64,000 bases of DNA from Hoyosella levis (GTDB taxonomy: Bacteria > Actinomycetota > Actinomycetes > Mycobacteriales > Mycobacteriaceae): contig NZ_BQYM01000009.1 in the NCBI RefSeq assembly GCF_026008515.1, positions 124,001-188,000 on the forward strand, read 5' to 3'. The notes beneath the pieces are model-generated. The model was not told where the DNA came from, ran no database searches, and saw nothing but the letters and a program-made list of their open reading frames with translations. The translations under genes were made by a program, and so were the position numbers. This document shows, piece by piece, positions 54,914 through 63,837 of this stretch (positions within the stretch are counted from its first letter, which is position 1; every line of letters starts with the position of its first letter).

Positions 54914-56296
54914 TCACCTGTGCGCGGCCGGTGGCGTGGCGCGGGCCCGCAGGGTCTCCTGCCATTCGGACCACAGCGAGTGCATGACGTGGTCGGAGGC
55001 ATCGGTGCGCGGGTAGCGGGAGCGCAGCGAGATGCCGCGCTCGTCGCGCCAGATCCAGAACTGGGCATCGTCGGCGACAGTGGAGTTGCTGATATGCACC
55101 GGATCGGTGCAGGTAGCGGCGCCGCGGCTGGGGGCAATGCCGGGCAGGGCGCGGTAGTCGATGTAGGACAGCATGTAGACGTCCTGACGGGTGCGCCGGA
55201 ACTCGTCGGCGAGCGCGGTGAGCACATGCGCGAGGGGGACCGGCGCGAGCTCGAGGGCGCTGCGGAAGGCGGCGTGGTTGGCGGCGAGATTGGTGGCGAA
55301 GCTCGGGCTGGGCACGTTGATGGTCAGCGCCACGGTGTTGGTGTACCAGCCGAAGGTGCGGTCGGAGAGGGGCCTGTGCCGGGTGTGGACGGGCATGAGG
55401 ATGTCCTGCCGGACCGGGCCGCCGCAGGCCTTGGTGGCCATGCCCAGCGAGGTGGCGAGGCCGCTGAACATGCTGCCGCCGTGGGTGCGCACCCATTTCT
55501 CGAAGTGGCGCGCCTGGTGGGCGTCGAGCAGTTGCCGGGAGTCGTCGGCTTGCGGGTGGAGGGTGCCGGGCTCGCCCACCCCGAGCGGCAGGGGGAACGA
55601 GGGCGCGGTGCCGCCGGAGGAGCGCAGGTAGTGCAGCCAGCGCTGGATGCGCCAGTCCTCGCGCGGGGTGGCGGCCATGGCGGTCTCGTGCGCCGTGTCG
55701 GTGACGAAGTCCCCGGCGGAGGCGCTGTCCATCGGGGTGCCGTGGTGCGCGGCGAGGTAGTCGCGGGAGAGCTCGTGGATGGCGAGCGCGATGGAGTAAG
55801 CGTCGGCGTGGACGTGGTCGAACGCCGCGATGATGGTGGCGGTGCTGCCGTGCTCGATGGCGAGGAACCGCATGGCCGGGTAGTGGGTGGGGCGGCATCG
55901 CTCGCCGAGCAGGCGGGCGAGCAGCTCCTGCATCTGGCGAGGCGTCGCGGCGTCGTGGGCCAGCTGCAGAGGCTCGGCAACGGTGGTGCTGGCGTGGATG
56001 TATCGGGTGACGGTGCCGTCCTGCTCGCGGAACTCGCTGCGCAGCGTGGGGTGGCGGTGCAGGAACGCGGTGAGCGCGGTCGCCAGCGCGGCGCGGTCGA
56101 GGGGGTGGGTGACGGTGAATGCCGCGGCGAGCCAGACGCTGCGCCCGTCGGGGTCGGCAGCCGCGCCTGCGAGGTGGAACTGCTGGTTGAACGAGGGGGC
56201 GATGGGCGAGCGGGTGGCGGACCCGGTAGTGGTGACGGGCCATTCCCAGATCGTGCCGGGCTGGGGCTGGTAGCGGCTGATCGTGGTGAGCTCCAT
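54914..56296 (-). CDS. PapA/condensation-type acyltransferase 3
   Basis: 460 residues. N-terminus MELTTISRYQPQPGTIWEWP is close to the PapA pattern; active site H161-x3-D165-A in AFDHVHADAYS. Later stretches are LMPVHTRHRPLSDRTFGWYTNTVAL and NSTVADDAQFWIWRDERGISLRSRYPRTD. It lies 12 bp after the TetR gene and may be cotranscribed with it. The three copies differ widely in sequence, so they are old duplicates likely using different acyl donors or acceptors. Confidence 0.82.
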   Translation of the reverse strand: MELTTISRYQPQPGTIWEWPVTTTGSATRSPIAPSFNQQFHLAGAAADPDGRSVWLAAAFTVTHPLDRAALATALTAFLHRHPTLRSEFREQDGTVTRYIHASTTVAEPLQLAHDAATPRQMQELLARLLGERCRPTHYPAMRFLAIEHGSTATIIAAFDHVHADAYSIALAIHELSRDYLAAHHGTPMDSASAGDFVTDTAHETAMAATPREDWRIQRWLHYLRSSGGTAPSFPLPLGVGEPGTLHPQADDSRQLLDAHQARHFEKWVRTHGGSMFSGLATSLGMATKACGGPVRQDILMPVHTRHRPLSDRTFGWYTNTVALTINVPSPSFATNLAANHAAFRSALELAPVPLAHVLTALADEFRRTRQDVYMLSYIDYRALPGIAPSRGAATCTDPVHISNSTVADDAQFWIWRDERGISLRSRYPRTDASDHVMHSLWSEWQETLRARATPPAAHR

Positions 56297-56308
56297 GCCG
56301 ATAGGAGC

Positions 56309-57043
56309 TTAATCGGCGCGGTCCCCTGATGCAGCGTAAGCGTGGTCCATCGTGGCCTGCAGCGGGATGTGCGGGTCGAAGGCGACGCCGAGGGATTCCA
56401 TGCTGCTGCGGATCAGGTGCAGCGTCCAGCCGCAGAGCAGGCTCTCGAGCTGCGCCGCCTCGGGGACGCGGCTGCGGCGCCAGCGGTTGACCGTGGAGTC
56501 GACGAGCCCCACGAGCGCGAAGGCGAGCGGCTCGGCACTGGAGGTGTCGGCGTCGAGCGCATCGAGGACCGCGGTGAACAGGTCGGCGATCTGGGTGGCA
56601 ATCGTGGTCTTGGCGGTGGTCGCCACGTCCGGGCCGGCGGTGCCGTCGCGGGACGCGCGGGAGCCGACGAAGTGGTGCAGGTGGGGGTGCTCGGTGGTCC
56701 AGGAGATGTAGGTGTGGACGCTGTCGTGGATGAGCTCGGTGGGAGTGCGGGAGAGGTCGAGGCGGGGCGCGAGATCGGCGAGGACCTTGTCGGCGATGTG
56801 CGCGCGGATCTGGTAGTCGAGGTCGGCGCGGTCCCGGAAGAACCGGTAGATGACGGCCCTGGTGACGTGGGCGTGCTCCGCGATGCGGGAGACGCCCACA
56901 GCGGGCCCGTCGACCTCGATGGCGGTCAGCGCGGAGTCGAGGATGTTCTGGCGGCGGGCTGCCTTGTGGTGCTCCCAGCGCACGGCACGGCGGTCGGTGG
57001 GGCGATCATCCGGGCGGGGGCTGCGGGGAGTTGTCCTGGGCAC
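56309..57043 (-). CDS. TetR-family transcriptional regulator
   Basis: 244 residues. N-terminal helix-turn-helix: RQNILDSALTAIEVDGPAVGVSRIAEHAHVTRAVIYRFFRDRADL; the C-terminal ligand domain includes HTYISWTTEHPHLHHFVG. The start is GTG 57043 six bases after TAATCT (57055-57050 on the minus strand), so the mRNA is probably leaderless. Divergent from the thiolase operon with only 110 bp between, a classic local-regulator layout; an acyl-CoA-type inducer is likely by analogy with KstR/FadR-like regulators. Confidence 0.92.
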   Translation of the reverse strand: MPRTTPRSPRPDDRPTDRRAVRWEHHKAARRQNILDSALTAIEVDGPAVGVSRIAEHAHVTRAVIYRFFRDRADLDYQIRAHIADKVLADLAPRLDLSRTPTELIHDSVHTYISWTTEHPHLHHFVGSRASRDGTAGPDVATTAKTTIATQIADLFTAVLDALDADTSSAEPLAFALVGLVDSTVNRWRRSRVPEAAQLESLLCGWTLHLIRSSMESLGVAFDPHIPLQATMDHAYAASGDRAD

Positions 57044-57153
57044 GTCGAAAGATTATCGAACAAACCCCTTGTGTGTAACACGTTGGATCACATAGATTGC
57101 TGATACACGATGACTCAGGTACCTGGGCTCGACTCTCCAGAGGAGCAAGAACC
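57044..57153. promoter_or_regulatory. divergent TetR/thiolase promoter region, 110 bp
   Basis: Contains the TetR -10 TAATCT (57050-57055, minus strand) and GTGTGTAACAC near 57070, a short imperfect palindrome. Any operator for the TetR protein should lie here. I could not define a clean symmetric site. Confidence 0.5.
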
Positions 57154-58383
57154 ATGGCCCGCAACAGTATCCGCAGCACCAACCGCAACAAGGTCTACGT
57201 CGTCGGCGTCGGCATGACGAAGTTCGAGAAGCCCGGCTCGCGCGACTGGGACTACCCCGACATGGCCCGCGAGGCCGGGATCAACGCCATCGACGACGCC
57301 GGGATCGCCTACCACGAGATCGGCCAGGCCTACGCCGGCTACGTCTACGGCGAATCCACCTCCGGCCAGCGAGCCATCTACGAGCTGGGCATGTCCGGCA
57401 TCCCAATCATCAACGTCAACAACAACTGCTCCACCGGCTCCGCGGCGCTCTTCCTCGCCGCGCAGGCCATCCGTGGCGGATCCACCGACTGCGCGCTCGC
57501 CCTCGGCTTCGAGAAGATGCAGCCCGGCTCGCTCGGCTCCACCTACGACGACCGCGAGCAGCCCATGATGCGCCACCTCCTCGCCCTTGCCGAGCTGCAG
57601 GAGTTCGCCATGCCCCCGGCGCCCTACATGTTCGGCGCGGCCGGCCGGGAGCACATGGAGCGCTACGGCACCACCGCCGAGCACTTCGCGAAGATCGGCG
57701 TCAAGAACCACCGGCACTCCCGCAACAACCCCTACGCGCAGTTCCAGGACGAGTACACCCTCGACGAGGTGCTCGGTGCCAAGCAGATCTACGCGCCCCT
57801 GACCAAGCTGCAATGCTCCCCGACCTCGGACGGGGCCGGGGCCGCCATCCTCGCCAGCGAGCGATTCGTCGAGGAGCACGGGCTGGCCCGCCAAGCCGTC
57901 GAGATCGTCGGCCAGTCCATGGTCACCGACATGCGCTCCACCTTCGACGACAACAGCGCCATCAGCCTCGTTGGTGGCGACATGACCCGCGCCGCGGCCC
58001 AGCAGGTCTACCGCCAGGCCGGCATCACTGCCGACGATATCGACGTCATCGAGCTGCACGATTGCTTCTCCACCAACGAGCTCATCACCTACGAGGCCCT
58101 CGAGCTTTGCGGGCCCGGCGAGGGCGGCAAGCTCATCGACAACGACGACACCACCTACGGCGGGCGCTGGGTCGTCAACCCCTCCGGCGGCCTCATCTCC
58201 AAGGGCCACCCCCTCGGCGCGACCGGCCTCGCCCAGTGCGCCGAGCTGACCTGGCAGCTGCGGGGCACCGCCGGTGCCCGCCAGGTCGACAGCGCCGCCA
58301 CCCCGAGCGGCGTGGCGCTGCAGCACAACATCGGCCTCGGCGGCGCAGTGGTCGTCACCGCGTACCGGCCCGCCGAGCGCTAG
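57154..58383 (+). CDS. SCP-x/Ltp-type thiolase (lipid transfer protein)
   Basis: 409 residues. ATG 57154 after GAGGAG. Thiolase fold of the SCP-x/Ltp class without an SCP2 domain: [15 protein letters not shown], nucleophile C92 in [22 protein letters not shown] and the C-terminal [10 protein letters not shown]. In actinobacteria such proteins act as thiolases or as Ltp aldolases in sterol side-chain breakdown, often with a hotdog partner. Here it opens a beta-oxidation-like operon controlled by the divergent TetR. Confidence 0.9.
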   Translation: MARNSIRSTNRNKVYVVGVGMTKFEKPGSRDWDYPDMAREAGINAIDDAGIAYHEIGQAYAGYVYGESTSGQRAIYELGMSGIPIINVNNNCSTGSAALFLAAQAIRGGSTDCALALGFEKMQPGSLGSTYDDREQPMMRHLLALAELQEFAMPPAPYMFGAAGREHMERYGTTAEHFAKIGVKNHRHSRNNPYAQFQDEYTLDEVLGAKQIYAPLTKLQCSPTSDGAGAAILASERFVEEHGLARQAVEIVGQSMVTDMRSTFDDNSAISLVGGDMTRAAAQQVYRQAGITADDIDVIELHDCFSTNELITYEALELCGPGEGGKLIDNDDTTYGGRWVVNPSGGLISKGHPLGATGLAQCAELTWQLRGTAGARQVDSAATPSGVALQHNIGLGGAVVVTAYRPAER

Positions 58384-58433
58384 CCCGCCCCAGCAACCTC
58401 TCGACAGCAACCCCTCGAACAAAGGAACCCATC

Positions 58434-58865
58434 ATGGCATCCGTTTCCGTCTCCGCCCACGTCCCCGCCGCGCCCGAGAAGGCCTGGGACCTGCTCTGCG
58501 ACCTCTCCCGCTGGGACGAGTGGCTCACCATGCACGTCAAGTGGAAGGGCGAGATCCCCACCGAGATCGGCACCGGCACCACTATCACCCAGGTCGTCTC
58601 GGTCATGGGCATGGCCAACAAGATCGAATGGAACGTCGATGAGTACGACGCGCCCCGCCTCGTACGGATCTCGGGCACCGGCATGGCCGGGGTGAAGGTC
58701 GAGTTCGTCCTCTCGGTCGCCCCCGAGGGAGAGGGCTCCAGCGTCACCATCGACGCCTCGTTCACCGGCACGATGATCGTCGGGCCGATCGGCAAGGCCG
58801 TCGCCAAGAACGCCAGGGCCGATCTCGAGACGTCCATCGCGAAGTTCACCGATCTGCTCGGCTGA
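58434..58865 (+). CDS. SRPBCC family protein
   Basis: 143 residues. ATG 58434 after AAAGGAA. START-like fold: VSAHVPAAPEKAWDLLCDLSRWDEWLTMHVKWKG, VSVMGMANKIEWNVDEYD and a C-terminal helix ARADLETSIAKFTDLL. Type II toxin/cyclase-like proteins of this kind sit in many mycobacterial lipid operons; the ligand is unknown. Spacing of 50 bp to the thiolase gene and 7 bp to maoC indicates a single transcript. Confidence 0.85.
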   Translation: MASVSVSAHVPAAPEKAWDLLCDLSRWDEWLTMHVKWKGEIPTEIGTGTTITQVVSVMGMANKIEWNVDEYDAPRLVRISGTGMAGVKVEFVLSVAPEGEGSSVTIDASFTGTMIVGPIGKAVAKNARADLETSIAKFTDLLG

Positions 58866-58872
58866 CCCCGCC

Positions 58873-59748
58873 ATGACGCCCCCTACTAGCCCGCCAGACA
58901 CGCAGGCCGTCGCGTTCGACTCCTCGGGCATCGGCGAATGGACCGATCCCGAGGTCTTCGACGTCACCGCGGAGCGCATCGCCGCCTACGCCGCCGCCAC
59001 CAACGACCCCATCGCCCGGCACCGCGACGGCACGATCGCGCCACCAGTGTTCGCCGTGGTGCCGGTCTTCTTCTCGATGGCGCCCGCAGCCCTCTCGGTC
59101 GCGCCACCGGAGCTGCTGATGAAGCTCGTCCACGGGGAGCAGGACTTCCGCTTCCACCGGCCCATCCGCGCCGGGGACCAGCTGACCGTGCGATCGCGGC
59201 CGATCGGTTTCACCGGTCGGGCCAACGGCTCCACGGTGGTCGTCTACGGCGAGACCCGGGACCGCGACGGCGAGCTCGTCAACGAGCAATGGATGACCGC
59301 GTTCTTCCGCAACGTAGATGCAGGCGAATCGCACGGCGAGCAAGCCCCGGAGCACCGGTTCGATGACACGCTGCGCGAGCAAGCACCCATGGCGACCGTC
59401 GAGCAGCACATCGACGAGGACCAGACCTACCGCTACTCGCCGGCCTCGGGCGATCCCATGCCCATTCACCTCGATGACGAGATCGCCCGCATGGCCGGGC
59501 TGCCCGGGATCATCAACCACGGGCTCTGCACCATGGCCTTCGCATCGTGGGCCGTGCTCACCGGGATCGCCGACGACCAGACCGAGCGGCTCCAGCGCCT
59601 CGCGGTCCGCTTCGCCAAGCCCGTCCTGCCCGGCCAGGACATCACCACCCGCATCTGGTCGAGCCAGCAGCGAGCAAGCACCTATCACTTCGAGACCAGC
59701 GTGGCCGATACCCCCGTCCTCACCGACGGACTGATCGAGCTCCGCTAG
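58873..59748 (+). CDS. MaoC-like enoyl-CoA hydratase (double hotdog)
   Basis: 291 residues, two hotdog repeats. The hydratase 2 motif sits in the second half: YRYSPASGDPMPIHLDDE followed by GIINHGLCTMAFASW, with the catalytic Asp and His. The first repeat (TAERIAAYAAATNDP) lacks them, as in eukaryotic-type R-hydratases. It should add water to trans-2-enoyl-CoA to give (3R)-hydroxyacyl-CoA, which the next gene's SDR could oxidise. Confidence 0.9.
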   Translation: MTPPTSPPDTQAVAFDSSGIGEWTDPEVFDVTAERIAAYAAATNDPIARHRDGTIAPPVFAVVPVFFSMAPAALSVAPPELLMKLVHGEQDFRFHRPIRAGDQLTVRSRPIGFTGRANGSTVVVYGETRDRDGELVNEQWMTAFFRNVDAGESHGEQAPEHRFDDTLREQAPMATVEQHIDEDQTYRYSPASGDPMPIHLDDEIARMAGLPGIINHGLCTMAFASWAVLTGIADDQTERLQRLAVRFAKPVLPGQDITTRIWSSQQRASTYHFETSVADTPVLTDGLIELR

Positions 59749-59787
59749 CCCAAGAGATCCGCTAGCCCAACCAAGGAGCCACCCACG

Positions 59788-60657
59788 ATGACCACACTCG
59801 ACGGAAAGGTCGCCATCGTCACCGGTGCCGGCCGCGGCATCGGCCGCGAGCACGCCCTGTTGCTCGCGGCCGAGGGAGCCAGCGTCGTCGTCAATGACCT
59901 CGGCGGCGCCAACGATGGCACCGGCACCGACGCGGGCCCCGCCCAGCAAGTCGTCGACGAGATCACGGCCGCCGGCGGCACCGCGGCAGCCAACACGGAC
60001 AACGTCGCCACCTGGGACGGGGCCGAGCGCCTAGTGCAGCAGGCCATCGACACGTTCGGCGATCTCCACATCCTCGTCAACAATGCCGGCATCCTCCGCG
60101 ACGCGTTCCTCGCCGGAATGACCGAGGAGCAGTGGGATGCCGTCATGGCAGTCCACCTCAAGGGCCACGCCGCGCCCACCCGCCACGCGGCCGCCTACTG
60201 GAAGGCGCGCACCAAGGCCGGGGAGAACGTCAACGCGGCAGTGATCAACACCTCCTCCGCGTCGGGGACGTTCATGCCGAACGCGGGGCAGAGCAACTAT
60301 GGCGCGGCCAAGGCCGGCATCGCCGCGTTCACCCTCGTCGCCGCGGACGAGCTCGAGCGCTACGGCGTGCGCGTCAACGCCATCGCCCCCATCGCCCGCA
60401 CCCGCCTCACCCTCGCCACACCCGGCATGGGCGCGCTCTTCGCCGAGGAGGTCCCGGAGGGGGAGTTCGACCCCTTCAGCCCCGCCAATATCGCGCCTCT
60501 CGTCGTCCGGCTCGCCGACCCCGAGTGCAAGCTCACCGGCAAGGTCTTCGCCGTGCAGGGCGGCGCCATCACCGAGCTGCACGGCTGGACCGGCGGCACC
60601 ACCATCGAGTCCGACGGCCCCTGGACGCTCCGCGATCTCGCGGATCGCCTCGGATGA
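59788..60657 (+). CDS. SDR 3-hydroxyacyl-CoA dehydrogenase, 17-beta-HSD4-like
   Basis: 289 residues. AAGGAG precedes ATG 59788. Motifs: VTGAGRGIGREHALLLAAEGASVVVNDLGG (the NDLGG stretch is typical of multifunctional enzyme 2/HSD17B4), NNAGILRD, S...Y-x3-K in SNYGAAKAG. It likely oxidises (3R)-hydroxyacyl-CoA with NAD+. The stop overlaps a possible ATG of the next gene. MaoC hydratase and this SDR together resemble the two halves of peroxisomal D-bifunctional protein. Confidence 0.92.
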   Translation: MTTLDGKVAIVTGAGRGIGREHALLLAAEGASVVVNDLGGANDGTGTDAGPAQQVVDEITAAGGTAAANTDNVATWDGAERLVQQAIDTFGDLHILVNNAGILRDAFLAGMTEEQWDAVMAVHLKGHAAPTRHAAAYWKARTKAGENVNAAVINTSSASGTFMPNAGQSNYGAAKAGIAAFTLVAADELERYGVRVNAIAPIARTRLTLATPGMGALFAEEVPEGEFDPFSPANIAPLVVRLADPECKLTGKVFAVQGGAITELHGWTGGTTIESDGPWTLRDLADRLG

Positions 60658-60668
60658 AAGGCACCGCC

Positions 60669-62924
60669 ATGGCATCCGCCAGCACAGAAGCATCCGCTAC
60701 GGCTCTTCGAGCCATCGAGCATGGGGTCGGCATCCTTGATGAGCATCGCGCGCTCGCTGACTCCGTCCGCGCCTTCACCGAGCGCTACATCCGGCCGGAG
60801 GACGTCCGCGCCGAGGTCGACGCCACCGACGAGGAGCGCACCCCGCCGTTCTGGTCCGAGCTCGCCGCCCAGGAGCTGCTGGGGCTCGCCATCCCGGAGG
60901 AGCATGGCGGTAGCGGCGACGGGATCCTCACCCTGGCCGTGGCGCTCGAGGCCCTCGGCCGCCGCATCGCTCCCGGGCCGTTCGTGCCCACCGTGCTCGC
61001 GAGCGCGATGATCAGCGCCTCGGACTCGAAGGCGCGCGTGGAGCTCCTGCCCACGCTCGCTGGCGGGGAGACCGTCGCCGCTGTCGCCCTGCGCGGCACG
61101 TTCACCGCCACCCGCGATAGCGACGGGCTGATCCTCGACGGGCACGCTGATGCGGTGATCTCCGCCGAGCACGCCGACATCATCGTCGTGCCTGCGACCG
61201 TGGGCGATGTGGAGACCCTCTGGCTCGCGGTCGACGCCGCTGGCCTGAGCGCCACTGCCCAGGACAGCATCGACCTGCTGCGCGGCTCGGCGCGCATCGA
61301 GGCCAGCGGCGCGCGGATCAGTGCCGATCGCATCCTCGACGGGCTCGGCCACGATCGCGGGCACGCCATTGCCACCACCATCCTCGGGGCAGAGGCGCTC
61401 GGCATCATGTCCTGGTGCGTCACGACCGCGGCGGAGTATGCGCGCGTCCGCGAGCAGTTCGGGCGGCCCATCGGCCAGTTCCAGGGAGTCAAGCATCTCT
61501 GCGCCCGCATGGGCGTGGCTCTCGAGAAAGCCCGCGCCGTCATCTGGGATGCCGCCACCGCGCTCGACAACAACGACGACACCGCGTCCCTCGCTGCCTC
61601 CATCGCCGCGACGATCGTGCCCCGCGCCGCGGTCACCGTCGCCCAGGACTGCATCCAGGTGCACGGCGGCATCGGCTTCACCTGGGAGCATGACGCGCAC
61701 ATCTACTACCGGCGGGCGCTGGCTCTCCGCGGCGCGCTCGACCACCACGACGAGCATGCCCGCCGGGTCGCTGGCGCCGCGCTGGCCGGGACCACCCGTG
61801 GCTCCGCCATCGAGCTCCCGGACGAGGCGGCGGCGATCCGATCGCGCATCCGTGCCGCGCTCGAGCCGATCGCCCGGATCACCGATGAGGACGAGCAACT
61901 GATCGCGCTCGGCGACGGGGGATGGGTGCAGCCGCACCTGCCGGAGCCGTATGGCCGCGCCGCGGCGCCGCTCGAGCAGATCGTCATTGCCCAGGAGATC
62001 GATGCCGCCGGGATCGCCATGCCCCAGCTGCTCATGGGCGGGTGGGCGATCCAGGCGATCGTCGCGCACGGCAGCGAGCAGCAGAAGCGCGACCTCGCGG
62101 TCCCCACCCTGCGCGGCGACCTGGTGTGGTGCCAGCTGTTCTCCGAGCCGGGCGCGGGATCCGACCTCGCCTCGCTCAGCACCAAGGCCGTGCGCGCCGA
62201 AGGCGGATGGAGGGTGACTGGCCAGAAGATCTGGACCACGGTGGCGCAGTTCGCGGACTGGGCCATGCTGATCGCCCGCACCGATCCCGACCGGCCCAAG
62301 CACCAGGGCATCACCTACTTCGTGCTCGACATGTCTACGCCCGGGATCACCGTCCGGCCGCTGCGCGAGATGACCGGATCAGCCCTGTTCAACCAGGTCT
62401 TCCTTGATGATGTGTTCATCCCGGACGAGCACGTCGTGGGCGAGATCAACGATGGTTGGCACGTTGCCCGCACCACCCTCGCCGGGGAGCGGGTAGCGCT
62501 GAGCCAGAAGATGGAGGCCTACGCCACCGACCGTGACCTGCTGGGGTTCGCGCGCGGCCGCGACCTCTCGCCCACCTCCTTGGTGCGCCTCGGCGAGCTG
62601 CTTGCCGAGAGCCAGGCCGTCGACCTCATCGGTGCGCGCGTCGTTCTCAAGCAGCTCGCTGGCGTCGACGTGAGCACTACCTCGTCGGTGGGCAAGCTGC
62701 TTGCCATGTCGCTCGGCCAGGCGATCTCCGAGTTCGTCGTCGAGGAGCTAGGCGCCGCGGGAACCGCGGCCGTGCCCGGCCAGCCCAGCGACAAGGCCAT
62801 CGAGCAGCTGATCGCCGGGCGCGCCACCACCATCTACGGTGGCACGACCGAGGTACAGCTCAACGTCATCGGCGAGCGGATGCTGGGCCTGCCCCGGGAT
62901 GCCGAGCCCGTGGCCGCACGGTGA
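60669..62924 (+). CDS. tandem (fused) acyl-CoA dehydrogenase, FadE34-like
   Basis: 751 residues consisting of two acyl-CoA dehydrogenase units. Unit 1 (about 15-375): ALADSVRAFTERYI, LLGLAIPEEHGGSGDG, REQFGRPIGQFQGVKHLCARM, IQVHGGIGFTWEHDAHIYYRRA. Unit 2 (about 395-745): LFSEPGAGSDLASLSTKA, GWRVTGQKIWTT, IYGGTTEVQLNVIGERMLGL. M. tuberculosis FadE34 has the same two-in-one layout and dehydrogenates a cholesterol side-chain C24 acyl-CoA. ATG 60669 has GAAAGG seven bases upstream; ATG 60654, overlapping the SDR stop, is an alternative. Confidence 0.9.
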   Translation: MASASTEASATALRAIEHGVGILDEHRALADSVRAFTERYIRPEDVRAEVDATDEERTPPFWSELAAQELLGLAIPEEHGGSGDGILTLAVALEALGRRIAPGPFVPTVLASAMISASDSKARVELLPTLAGGETVAAVALRGTFTATRDSDGLILDGHADAVISAEHADIIVVPATVGDVETLWLAVDAAGLSATAQDSIDLLRGSARIEASGARISADRILDGLGHDRGHAIATTILGAEALGIMSWCVTTAAEYARVREQFGRPIGQFQGVKHLCARMGVALEKARAVIWDAATALDNNDDTASLAASIAATIVPRAAVTVAQDCIQVHGGIGFTWEHDAHIYYRRALALRGALDHHDEHARRVAGAALAGTTRGSAIELPDEAAAIRSRIRAALEPIARITDEDEQLIALGDGGWVQPHLPEPYGRAAAPLEQIVIAQEIDAAGIAMPQLLMGGWAIQAIVAHGSEQQKRDLAVPTLRGDLVWCQLFSEPGAGSDLASLSTKAVRAEGGWRVTGQKIWTTVAQFADWAMLIARTDPDRPKHQGITYFVLDMSTPGITVRPLREMTGSALFNQVFLDDVFIPDEHVVGEINDGWHVARTTLAGERVALSQKMEAYATDRDLLGFARGRDLSPTSLVRLGELLAESQAVDLIGARVVLKQLAGVDVSTTSSVGKLLAMSLGQAISEFVVEELGAAGTAAVPGQPSDKAIEQLIAGRATTIYGGTTEVQLNVIGERMLGLPRDAEPVAAR

Positions 62925-63802
62925 GCGGGGGCCTGCCAGGGCCGGGCCGCGCGATCGTCCAGGGGTCGGGGAAGGATCTCGTCATCCTGGTGCATGGGTT
63001 CTCCGATAGCGCCGACTCGTGGCATCGCGTGCAGCCACTCCTCGCGCGCGAGCGCACCGTGGTGGCGATCGACCTGCCCGGCTTCGGGCGGTCCGCCGAG
63101 GCGTGGCCGCTGCCCCTGCTTGATGCCTACCGCGACCTGATTCTCGCGGTGGCCCGCGAGCACGGCCGCGGCGGGACCACCACGATCGTCGGCAACTCCC
63201 TCGGCGGAGTCGCCGCTGCCCATGCCGCCGCTCACGCCCCGGACCTGATCGACCGCATCGTCCTCGCCGATGTGCCCGGCCTCGCGCCGGCGCCGCTGCT
63301 GTGGGCGCGCGCCTCCTCGGCCCGTGCCGAGGCGATCCTGCGCGCGCTCACGGGCAGGCTCCCGGCCCCCGCTGCGGTCACCGTGTTCGAGTTGCTGTTC
63401 AGTGCCGCGGCACGGCACCGCAAGCGCCTCGATGCCGCAGCACGCCGTGCCGTGCGCGCGAACTACCCCCAACCGGCCACTGTGGTGGCACTGCTGCCCA
63501 AGGCCCGGGATGTACTGCGCGCCATCGACGAGCTGGACCTGCCCGGCCTGATCGCGAACCTGCCGATGCCCGTGCATCTCGTCTGGGGCGAGCATGACTG
63601 GCTGACGCCCCCGCGCACCGGGCGCCGCTTGCTTGCCCACCCCCACGTGACCGGTGCTGTCCTGCCCGGCTGTGGGCACTGCCCGCAGCACGACCGGCCC
63701 CGCGCCTTCGCCGCTCTGCTCGAGGAGGTGCTGGGCACCCCGCCCGGCACCCACGACACCCGCAGCGCGGACGGATCCGAGAGAAACGAGATCGCCCAGT
63801 GA
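62921..63802 (+). CDS. alpha/beta hydrolase
   Basis: 293 residues. GTG start overlaps the acyl-CoA dehydrogenase stop (GTGA). Motifs: VILVHGFSDSADSWHRVQPLLARERTVVAIDLPGFGRS, nucleophile in GNSLGG, acid in WGEHDWLTPP, histidine in PGCGHCPQHDRP. It could be an esterase or a thioesterase for an intermediate of the operon. Followed by a 17-bp triplicated segment carrying repeated start/stop codons. Confidence 0.87.
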   Translation: MSGGLPGPGRAIVQGSGKDLVILVHGFSDSADSWHRVQPLLARERTVVAIDLPGFGRSAEAWPLPLLDAYRDLILAVAREHGRGGTTTIVGNSLGGVAAAHAAAHAPDLIDRIVLADVPGLAPAPLLWARASSARAEAILRALTGRLPAPAAVTVFELLFSAAARHRKRLDAAARRAVRANYPQPATVVALLPKARDVLRAIDELDLPGLIANLPMPVHLVWGEHDWLTPPRTGRRLLAHPHVTGAVLPGCGHCPQHDRPRAFAALLEEVLGTPPGTHDTRSADGSERNEIAQ

Positions 63803-63837
63803 AGAAGAGTGCCCAGTGAAGGAATGTGCCCAGTGAA
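63794..63837 (+). repeat. 17-bp segment triplicated at a stop/start junction
   Basis: GCCCAGTGAA recurs at 63794, 63811 and 63828 with an exact 17-bp period. Each copy carries an overlapping GTG start and TGA stop (GTGA). Only the third GTG (63833) opens a long frame; the first two would give six-residue peptides ending in the next copy. Confidence 0.85.
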
